From Varanus komodoensis (lineage: Eukaryota > Chordata > Lepidosauria > Squamata > Varanidae): a DNA stretch of 64,000 nt. Location of the stretch: assembly GCF_004798865.1 (NCBI RefSeq), contig NW_025335587.1:3375034-3439033 (forward strand), in the 5' to 3' direction. Under the pieces are notes generated by a model, which was not told the origin of the DNA, ran no database searches, and saw nothing but the letters and a program-made list of their open reading frames with translations. A program made the translations under genes and the position numbers. The first letter of the stretch is position 1; each line of letters begins with the position of its first letter. Shown one piece after another: positions 1 through 11,000 of the stretch.

Positions 1-1
1 T

Positions 2-2026
2 AACCCAGCTCTAGCCAATGTGAACGAAGCCACAATTCCTAATGAATGTCCACAGAAATTAAAGGCCTTCTCCTTGTCTCATTTAGTTGCTGCATCAGTA
101 GGTGGAGGGGATTGTTGTTCTAACGGAAAGAATCTTAATATGAGCGAAGAAAGCCCAAACATGTGGATTGATGATCAAGCAGCAACAGATGATCAGCTAG
201 TTAAGAGTAATAGTAATCAGAATGCTCAGTGTAATGCAGTGGGTGAAGAAGAAAAAAAATGTGGCAGTTTAGATAGTTTACCAGAGGGGAAAAATGTTCT
301 GGTTGTAGCGGTCATGCATAACTGTGACAAAAAACCTTTGCAAAGTGATCTGTTGGACTGTAAAACTTACAGCATTCCCCCTATAATGGATACCGTTAGC
401 TTTACACTGGATAACGAAACTGAACAAATTAATCACTTGGATGTTACTGTAAATGGGTCCACTGAGAAAGATACTGATACTGAAAAAGAAGCTGTACAAG
501 CAAAGAAGCTGCATGTGGAAGAAGATTCTGTTCATCATTGTATTGTTGCCACTTCAGATGGTCTGTTCAGTGAAAATTCTTGTTCTCTGGTAAAGGACAA
601 GGATAGTACAAATAAAGACTCTAATTTCTCAGAAACTGCAACAGCAGGAATAAATGCAGTTTCCTTGCAGAGACCACTTGACCCTGGCATGAAAGTACAA
701 GAAAGATGTGCATCAGATGAGGGTTTTGATACAGATGCTGCTGCTCAGATGACAGAACTAGGAACTAAAAACTGTTTACCTAGACCACACAGTGGTGATT
801 GTTCCACAGAGGCTTCTGTAGTAGAACAAACAGCCCACCAATTTGCGTCAGGGATACCCAAGCTCTCTGAAACTTGTCAGCTGAATACATTTGGAAGTGA
901 CAATTCTTGTGAACATTCTGGTGAACATTTGGCCTCTCAGGATGTTAGCACTGTTGAAAATGAAACTGACAAATGCGAGAAAGTTCTCAACACAACTGAA
1001 TTGTTCAGTATGGCAGTTTGTTTATCAGACTCTCAGGAGATGACAAATGGGGAATTGACTAAACAAAATGAAAGGAGTAATAGGCAAACAAATGAGGACA
1101 ATGAAGCTCAGTTGCATACAGCAAAGGATGAGGAAGCAAGTAATAATACTGAAGAAAGCCATGATGGAATGACAGAAGCAAGTCTTGACTTGAAGGGGAC
1201 CACTTTAGAGGAGCTTGAAGACTCCTGTCTCACTGATGTCATGGATACATCAGCATCAAGTGGCCTGCCCAATTGTGATTCCTATGGAATACAGAACCCA
1301 ATTCTTGCTCATATTCCAAAGACTTTACCCTCCAAGGAAGACTCTGTAACTGAGGAAAAGGAGATAGAGGAGAGCAAATCAGAATGTTATAGTAATACTT
1401 ATGAACAAAGAGGAAATGAAGCCACAGACAGGAGTGGAGTCATTTTGAACTGCACTGGTGACTCAATTAAAAAAAAATATTTACATAATCTCTGCAGTCA
1501 GGTATCATCTGAACCAAGTCAAGCATCACAAAGTACAGCAGCTAACCTGCAACCACTTAGTGTTCCTTTTGGTGGTGCCCGACCCAAACAACCTACGAAT
1601 CTTAAACTGCAAATCCCAAAGCCATTATCAGACCATTTACAAAATGACACGGTTCCCCCAAACTGTGGAGGTATCAGTAAAAATAAAAATGATATATCTG
1701 GAAAAGCAAAAATAGGTGAAAACATAGCAGCAAATGTATTTTCTGATGAAACATCCCTGAATGCCTTGGTGACAGATACTGGTGTGGAGCATTCAGAAGA
1801 GTTTGAGTCTGGGATTTCAAGTAGCTTGTGCCTTGCAGCAGCCTCGGACAATCCTGACAATGATCTTGGAGCTGGTCAGTTTGGAGTTCCTACTAGAAAG
1901 CCATTTACTACATTAGGCGAAGTGGCTCCAGTTTGGGTCCCAGATTCTCAAGCACCAAACTGCATGAAATGTGAGGCCAGATTTACATTCACTAAAAGGC
2001 GACACCATTGCAGAGCCTGTGGAAAG
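2..2026 (+). CDS. ZFYVE9: ZFYVE9 large 5' coding exon (left end cut by window)
   Basis: This 2-kb open exon runs in frame from base 2. The codons before 20 (N-P-A-L-A-N) are open, so it continues leftward and the GTG at 20 is not a start. It ends at GGAAAG with donor GTAAGT at 2027 (phase 0). It encodes about 640 residues rich in Ser, Thr, Glu, Asp and Asn, without obvious folded domains, then the first half of the FYVE finger. W-V-P-D is at residues 645-648, followed by the C-x2-C pair and the PI3P-contacting RRHHCR motif at 666-671. One large exon for the N-terminal half matches what I recall of the mammalian gene. Confidence 0.95.
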
Positions 2027-5000
2027 GTAAGTTTATTTTTAATGATAAATTCTCATAAATGATAGAAGTAATGGCCCAGGACTAAAATAGTTGATTAGTC
2101 ATATCTAGCTCACAGGAGCTTTTAATGTTTTTTTCCTCAAAATGTTTGCAGGTTTTCTTATAAAACATATAAATCTCATACTTGCATTTTTAATAGTTAT
2201 TGAGAGTAAAGGGTTACTATTAAAAGCAATAATTATTATTCTGTGTAGAGTATGTGTATGAAAATAAGGAATTGGTAGAATAGCTATATTGAGCTATATT
2301 AAGCCAATGAAAAGATCTCTTCATCAGGTAAGATGTCACAAAAAGCAGCATCTTTGGGAAGGAAAGGCAGGTGAGAGAAAAAAACTGTCTTGATGAAGTC
2401 ACACTGTCTGCATGTTTAGAGTCTCAAGAAGTATAGGAGAAGAACTTTGTCAACCTTCAGATAAGAGTCTAATGGTTATGTTATGGTTAGGGTTTGGATC
2501 CAGAGTTTGCTTTAGGATTTCTGAAAGCAAGCAAGGGAAAAATGTTGGAATCCTCATTTTTGCAAAGATAAAATTCAAATGTTGCCAGAAATTAAAGAAT
2601 TTCTTACATAGTAAGATTTGTGGTATATAAAAATTTTACCCATGTGTGGAAAGCCAGCTTACATAAATTATTGCGTTACTCGTATTTGTTAATCTATATG
2701 CTGGACTCAGATATATATTCCCAGTTTTCATTAATGAAAGTGCCTTATCACCATTATTCAATACCCGAGGATGTGTTTGCTGGTTACAACAGGTATGTTA
2801 TGGTAAGCCTTTTCATTCTAGGAGGCATTTGGGAAGAGTCCCTGAGAGAAAACCAAGTGATGTTTTTGGTCACTGGTGTCTGAAGAACACTGGCGCCTGA
2901 TAATGTCCCACACAGCAATAGCACACATTGCTTTACCTCTCCTACTGGAAAAGTTAGGAAGTATTTGGTCCCTGTTGCCTGTAGGTATGTGGAGTGCCTT
3001 CAGGTCTAACAGTGCATATTCCTTGCCTGTCCTCCTTGCCTGATTGGCATGGGAAGAGAAGGAGGCAATCTTGACCAATGGGAGTTTTTAGCTGGGCTAG
3101 CCAAAAAAAAAAAAAGCTCCTGAAAAACTGGTTTGCGCATGTTTGCATACATTGAGCATGTCAGTATTATGAAAAAGCAGTACCAGAATTCCTAGAAAAG
3201 TAACTGTTGGGAAGGATGTTTTGACATCCAAAAAGACACAGTGTGGATCATATGTAAAGCACTGATTTGTGTAATTATTCCATGCATGCTCGTTTGGCCT
3301 AGTGGTTAGAGCATTGGACTTAACCACGATGCTCACTGTGTGACTTTGGGCAAGTTACAGACTCTCAGCTTAACCTACCTCACAGTGGTGTTGTAAGGAT
3401 AAAATGGAGAGTAGGAAGCCACCATGGGGACCTTGCAAGAGGAAGAAATGTAGGATGTAGATGTAAAACGACAACAGCAGCAACCTGTTGTCCTTTTACA
3501 TCTGTAAACAGGTTCATAATAATTACATGCCCATAAAATATGGTCCAACTGCCTGCATATAAGTTATATGTAGTTTAAAGAAAACTATTATTTTGGAAAA
3601 GCTTTTCTGTCCATGTGTCTGGAATAAATTTTGTCTTGGCTCAGATAACCAGGCCAAAATCTATTCATGTGCTCTGTATGCAATTAAATTAAGATTTCAA
3701 CTAAAAGTATGCCGAAGTTTGTTATCTGATGCAACCACTTTATTTATTTATTTATTTATTTATTTATTTCTGGACCATCCAATAGCCTAAGCTTTCTGGG
3801 CAGTTCGCAACAATATGGCAGACCTATTTCCTCAAAAAATGAATGTGTTTTAATGTTTTTATATATTAGCTCAAAATAAAATGTAAAATAAGATAGGTGT
3901 GGAAACTGTAGCAGAATACTGCATTTTAGAATGCTGCTGTTGGATACTCCATGGTGCTCCATTCCATTCCTCTACCCTTGCAGTTTTCCCTCAGTCAGTC
4001 AACATTTTATGCCCATCAAGCACATTCACACTTCATTGGGCTATTCTTGAGTTTGCCTCCTTAGGATTGTATTAGTTGATTTTTTGTAGTTTTGCAAACC
4101 TTGGGAGTAGCTCCCTCTTGTGCATAGCTGGTGCATAAGATTCATCACTTGGAGAATTGAATTGCATACATACAAACGCAGTAATAAATATATGATATGA
4201 TAGCTTGAGGCCTAGTCCAAAATGCATACTTGTAAACTGTTTCCATCTTAGAAGAAAATAAATTCGGATGAAGAAAAGATTTGAAAACTATACAGCCCTG
4301 TGTAGTTTTGTCAAGGCTAAAATGTAATTTTATGTAGCTGTTAGCCATATTATTTACTGACAAGTTCTCATGCTTTCTTCTTTCAGTTGAATTCCTACTT
4401 TTACTAAAAGGCCTAGCCTTCTTTAACCATTGAAATGGTATATGCTTTGTGTGTGTGTTTCAAATTGATTTGTTTTATGTTTAATTTTTGAAAATTGTTT
4501 TGCACTTAAGGATGCTATCCACTATGGCTTCCCTTTACCTTCCACCTGTATAAATTTTGCTTTAATTTTTGTGAATATTTTTGATATTTTTTTGGAGTGG
4601 AAAATATATCCAAATATAATGACTGGGAAGTAAATGAAGTTCTCATACCTGCAGAAATGAAGCATTTAAGGCATGTGTGCAGATTTGCCCTGTGTATTGC
4701 CTTGACCAGCGGTTCTTGTGATCCCAAGGAAGTGAATATGCCAGCTTACAGGTGTACTTACAAGGAGACCCTTTTATTGTTACAACAAAATACAAATAAG
4801 CTAGCTAGCAAGTCACTTACACAGCAACCCCTGCAAGGTAGGCTTCCATCAGATGGGGTCAGTGGAGCCTCCTTGAAACAGTCCAAACAAGAGCTTCGGG
4901 AAATGGCTAGCCCATGCAGAGTACATGTTTACAGTAGCATAGCAGGCAAAGTTTATTGGGGGAGATCAGCCAAAAAGCATATGCTTAGCAGGGCCAATAA

Positions 5001-8000
5001 GGAGTTGGTTCAAGGAGATGAACATAGAGGGGTCATCAGTCTTTTGACCCATCTTATCAGGCCAAGAGAGTGCCCCCCCCCCCCACTATGAAGATACTCA
5101 GGTGGGTCCAGGAAAAGCTAATGAGGGCTTCATTTTAGACAGGCCAAACAAGGCCTACATTTTCAGGAGCTAGAGATCCAGGCCTTCAACTGGGGTACAG
5201 GTCAGCCACGCCCTACAGTTTTTCCCCCTGACCTTAGGTTTATGTAGAATTCCCCTGCTTTACTTCCCAAACTTTGCATTTATTCCTGCATTTTTATTAA
5301 TTTTTAACAATTGTGATCACAGCAGTAACTCCTCCATAAAGGAGCCATGAAAGAATTGGTATCTCACCTTTCTGGAATAGTAGAGAGCCAGTGTGGACTG
5401 GGGACCTGGGAGATCTGGGCTCTAGTCCCCATTCAGCTGGTGGGGGGGGGGGGGATTGGGTCAGTAACTCATTCTCAGCCTAACCTATCTTACCGGGTTG
5501 TGTTGTGAGAATAAAATAGAGCTAAGTAAGTCTCTGAGTTCCTCATAAGAGGAAAAAAAGGTGAGATATAAATGAATAAAAATAATAGCGGTTTGGGGAT
5601 TTGTTGAACAGGAAGAGGGTACTGAGACATATCAGTTCAATTCTGATACAAAAATGAGATGCTGAAATTACTAAGAGGGAGATATCACACTCTTCTTTCA
5701 GTGAACCTACTATTACCATGGTTTCTGACTTCCACTCCCCCCCGCACCCTGTGGTGTTTTTCAGTTGACAGTACTGCAGTTGGTTCAGTCTATACTGTCT
5801 TGCCTTGTTAATTTTCAAGTATGTTACTTAGTCCACTTCAGAGCTCCTTTTATGATAATTGAAATACACAAGCATATTGACCAGGCAACAGTATACATAT
5901 CGGGTAGCTGTAAGAACACACTTCTGCAAAGCCAGGAAGCACATTTCTGAAATTTTCTGGGTCCATGGACATTTTTGAAGTTCTTCTTTGTTTAAAGCAG
6001 CAAATGAACAGGGGTAGTGGGTAGGGGGAGACAAGATGGGTTCTGCTGGGAAGGATGCTTTGATACCCATGGGGCACTACAAAGAGCCTATGCAGCATAA
6101 TATATTTACAGGATGGCTTAGTGTGGCATGTGAATGTGCCTAGAGTTTTATTTTACAATGGGGGTTGTTGATATTCCACAACTGACTCCACCACCCTGGT
6201 GAATGTAGGCACGTCATAGAATAATTAAAATGTTGCTATATTATTAGGGTGTTTTAAATTTTCTGGTAAATTTTAGAATGTTGGTAAAATTTATACAGAA
6301 TAGGCTGTTAGCTAATTTCTTATATTGCAAAGTCAGTAGTAAGTTCTACTTTATTATGCAGCAGCTTTTGGATGGATGTTTTCTGTGCTTGTGTGTACTT
6401 GCCTCTTTAAAAATAAAAAGTACAAGTATGAGTCTTTGTGGCCGTGAGACCTGTAAAATGTTGACCTCATTACTCAAGAAAACTGAGTAGCTATTAAAGA
6501 GTACATACAGACATCACACTGCTATTTTGCTTAAGTACAACTTTTCTGGCTTTTTATGATGTGTCAAAGTGATCAGGATGATCAAGATAGTAAGATTTTT
6601 ATATTTGGCAATCAATGCTCACTCGTAAAATTAACCTGAGTGAATACTTAGACTTTTTGAATATAATCAAAGAATATGTTCAACACAAGAATGTGTGTTG
6701 AACACATCTGGAAGCCATCCAAAGACCCGCAACGTATTGGATGGGGTAAAAATACCCAACAAATAAAATAAATAAGGCTGTTTTTAGATCAGTTATAGCT
6801 CATCCCCATTTGCTGTAAAATAGGTTTGTGTCTCTTGTACTTTTTTTCTCTCCTCTACTATCCTATTGCATAGCACCAGTGGGGGTGAAACAAGCAAGGA
6901 CCAGTTAACTGTTGAAAGATACATTTTATCAATTGGAATTTGACCATTCCCTTGACATGTCAGTCAAGAGCTAATGTCACTATTCAGTTTGAAACGTGTG
7001 TAATAATTTTCAGCTTGGTCTAAGCATCTAATTTTGCTTTGCATGCTGAAGCATTTTTTCCTGAAGAATTACAGGACTGGTTAGTTTTAGCTATATAGTT
7101 ATGTAACTCAATCTGTTTGAATTATCTTAATCGTCAGAGAGTGCCAAGTGTCTCATTATATTTTTCCTGTTTTGCTTAAGGTCTTCTGTGCAGCCTGCTG
7201 TAGTCTAAAATGCAAACTGATATATATGGACAGAAAGGAAGCAAGAGTGTGTGTAATTTGCCACTCGGTGCTGATGAATGGTAAGTAATATGGAATGAAA
7301 AGTAAGGCCCACTGCCATTTTTAGACAGAGCTATTTGTGTGTGTGAGTCAGGGTGTTGGTGCTACCTATTGAAAATTTTAACTGGGAAGTATTTTAATAA
7401 ATTACTTTCATAGAAAAATAATCGCAATCTAGTGTTAATGGTGCAGCTGTAGGACAGCCTTGAACTTCTTAAATTTCTTTAATTCCTGATTCATAGGAGA
7501 AAATTAGCAAGCCCTAGTGTGCGCACTTGGGAGATTTGCGTGTACAGTGGTGCCTTGTAGTTTGAACTTAATTCATTTCAGGAGGCCGTGTGAACTCTGA
7601 AAGTCTGAAGCAGTGTTCCCCATTAAAAATAATAGAAAGTTTAGAAAGAATAGATTTAATCCATTCCCAGGCCCTAAACTGTACGCATTTTGGTATGTAG
7701 GACACACACACACCAAAAAATAAAGTAAGAAAAGGCACTGAAAAGATCAAAAAGACACATGCTGAAAAGGCACTGAAAAAGCACTGAGAAAAGGCACACA
7801 CTCTAAAGGCATGGAGAAGATAGAAAAGGCACTGAGAAGATGGAAAAGGCACTCAAAAGATTGAAAAGACATGCGCTGGTAAGACATGGAGATCCTTTTC
7901 CAGTGAGATACAATTTGGGCACACAACAGATGACGTTTCTGCAGAGACTGCATTTTTTTCACTTCGTCACAGTGAACTTAGAAGCACTTTTGAACTGCAA

Positions 8001-11000
8001 AGCTATTTTATTTCAACTCTAATGTTCAAACTCTGGATGATTCAAACTTAGGGTTGTTTGAGATACAAGGCACCACTGTATATGGATCACAGCAGAATTT
8101 TATTATAGCAAAGGACTTTAGTACAATTGTCTTGAACTTGTTTTCTCTGGTTAGAATCCATGAAACTCATGAACCAGTAATTGGTTGCTAAAACAGTCAA
8201 GTGTATTCTTTGCAATTTAATGGTGATCCTGGTTGGAAAAACTCATTTGAACAGACAATTTGTTTCAAAATCTGCTTTTGTGACCTAGAAGATCAAGGGG
8301 AATAAATGATTTATGTAAAACAGTGTCCTTTACCATAGCACTAGACATGTTTTGTCTCATTCCTTAGTTTTGAGGCCTCAAAATTTTGCTTGGCCTAAAA
8401 GGTAGAATATGTAAGTGCAGGGATATTTTTTAAATGGTGTCTAAATTGTGTATTGTGTTTTGGAAAAGGATTACTGCTGTATTAATAAGTTCTATTTAAA
8501 GCATTACTTATCAATATTCTGTCTATAAGCTGATACAAATATGTCAGTAGAGGGTGAGTTTACTACAGCTATACATGAAGTAGTGACTGAGGTGACATTA
8601 ACTTTTTTGGAGGACAGGGAATGTTACTCTCTAATCTGTGGGGGAAGTAACATCTCTTCTGGATGTTCTGAATGTATATTGTGAAAGGTTCATGCTTTTG
8701 TAGTAAAGCTTAGCTGACTCCATTAGGTCAATTAAATAATACATTGGGGTAGTGTTTGGAAGGATGAAACCCGAGAGTGCTTCGCTGAAGAGATCTAATG
8801 AAGTGCATTGAACTACAAGATTTCCTCTAAAAGGAATTTCTGTTCCATTACTCACTAGTGCTAATGAGCAAAATTGTAACAGAGATCTGCGTGGTTTGAG
8901 ATTTTATAACAGAGTTCTGAGAGGTTTTAGATTGTGACTTGAATCTGTTCTGCACTGCTAAATTTAAAGTGCCTAATAGTGTAGTACTCCTTCATGGATC
9001 ACTGCCTTGTTGTGGCGAAGGGGCTAATGTAGCTCAATGAAGCTATGCGCTATACCATGCAGGGCCACCCAAGATGGACAGGTCATAGCAGAGAGCTCTG
9101 ACAAAACGTGATCCACTGGAGAAGGAAATGGCAACCCACTCCAGTATCTTTGCCATGAAAACCCCATGGACAGTACCAAAAGGCAAAAAGATATGATGCC
9201 GGAAGATGAGCCCCTCAGGTCGGAAGGTGTCCAGTATGCTACTGGGGAAGAGCGGAGGGCTAGTACTAGTAGCGCCAGAAAGAATGAAGTGACTGGGTCA
9301 AAGCTGAAAGGACACTCAGTTGCCAATGTATCTGGTGGTGAAAGGAGAGTCCAATGCTGCAAAGATCTATACTCCGTAGGAACCTGGAATGTAAGATCCA
9401 TGAATCAAGGCAAGCTGGACGTGGTCAAACAAGAGATGACAAGACTGTACATCGACATCTTAGGAATCAGGGAACTAAAATGGACAGGAATGGGTGAATT
9501 TAATTCAGATGACCATCAGGTATACTGAGGCAAGAATCCCTCAGAAGAAATGGAGTAGCCTTCATAGTCAATTAAAGAGTAGGAAAAGCAGTACTGGGAT
9601 ACAATCTCCAAAATGACAGAATGATCTCAGTTCGAATCCAGGGAAAACCATTCAGCATCACAATAGTCCCAAGTCTATGCCCCAACCACCGGTGCTTAAG
9701 AGGCTGAAGTTGACCAGTTTTATGAAGGCCTACAACACCTTCTAGAATTAACACCAAAAAATGATGTCCTTATCATCATGGGGGATTGGAAGCTAAAGTA
9801 GGAAACCAAAAGATAACCGGAATAACAGGCAAGTTTGGCCTTGGAGTACAAAATGAAGCAGGGCACAGGCTGGTAGAATTTTGTCAAGAGAATACGTGGT
9901 CATAGCAAACACACTCTTCTGACATCCCAAGAGACGACTCTACACATGGACATTACCAACACAGAAGTCAGATTGACTATGTGCTCTGCAGCCAAAGATA
10001 GAGAAGCTCTGTATAGAGCTTCTGTATAGACCGTATAGAGTCTATACAGTCAGTAAAAACTAGACCAGGAGCTGACTGTGGCTCAGATCATGAGCTTTTT
10101 GTTGCAAAATTTAGGCTTAAATTGAAGAAAGTAGGGGAAAGCACTAGGTCACTCAGGTATGACCTAAATCATATCCCTGATGAATATACAGTAGAGGTGA
10201 CAAATAGATTTAAGGAATTAGATCTGATAGACAGAATGCCTGAAGAACTATGGATGGAGGTTTGCAACATTGTACAAGAGGCAGCAACTAACCATCCCAA
10301 AGAAAAAGAAATGCAAGAAAGCAAAATGACTGTCTGAGGAAGCTTTACAAATAGCTGAGGAAAGAAGGGAAGCGCGAAAGGCAAGGGAGAAAGAGAAAGA
10401 TACACCCAATTGAATGCAAAATTCCAGAGAATAGCTAGAAGAGATAAGAATGCCTTCTTAAATGAACAGTGCAAAGAAATAGAAAAAAACAATAGAATAG
10501 GGAGGACCAGAGATCTCTTCAAGAAAATTGGGGATATGTAGGGAACGTTTCATGCAAAGATGGGCATGATAAAGGACCAAAATGGCAGGGACCTAGCAGA
10601 GGCAGAAGAGATTAAGAAGAGGTGGCAAGATTATACAGAAGAACTTAATGTCCCTGATAACCATGATGGGGTGGTCACTGAGCTTGAGCCAGACATCCTG
10701 GAATGTGAAGTCAAATGGGCCTTAGTCTGAGCAACAACGAAGCTAGTGGAGGTGACAGCATTCCAGCTGAGCTATTCAAAATCCTAAGAGACGATGCAGT
10801 AAAAGTGCTGCACTCAATATGCCAGCAAATTTGGAAAACTCAACAGTGGCCACAGGATTGGAAAAGGTCAGTTTACATTCCAGTCCCAAAGAAGGGCAAT
10901 GCCAAAGAATGTTCAAACTACCGCACCATTGCACTCATTTCACATGCTAGCAAAGTTATGCTCAAAATCCTACAAGCTAGGCTCCAGCAGTATGTGGACC

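Larger units (their letters stand above)
2027..7180 (+). other. ZFYVE9: ZFYVE9 intron after the large exon (5.2 kb)
   Basis: The intron holds two MIR-like SINEs (3288-3480, 5384-5590), a minus-strand LINE 3' tail (3739-3850) and an L2 3' tail (6700-6777). A short poly-C run is at about 5076-5084 and a G run at about 5442-5454. The open frame at 4597-5091 shows no protein likeness. Confidence 0.8.

Noticed and set aside
20-22. Possible start codon (GTG) for the first large frame
   Set aside because: The frame is open to base 2, GTG starts are not expected in vertebrate genes, and the residues before it continue the exon.
3288-3330. tRNA gene candidate from the A-box-like TAGTGGTTAGAGCAT
   Set aside because: It lacks a proper B box and cloverleaf and continues into a MIR-like body, so it is a SINE.
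4597-5091. Open frame of 164 codons on the plus strand in the first intron
   Set aside because: No domain, no splice support and no likeness to a known protein. It ends in a poly-C run; length alone fits chance.
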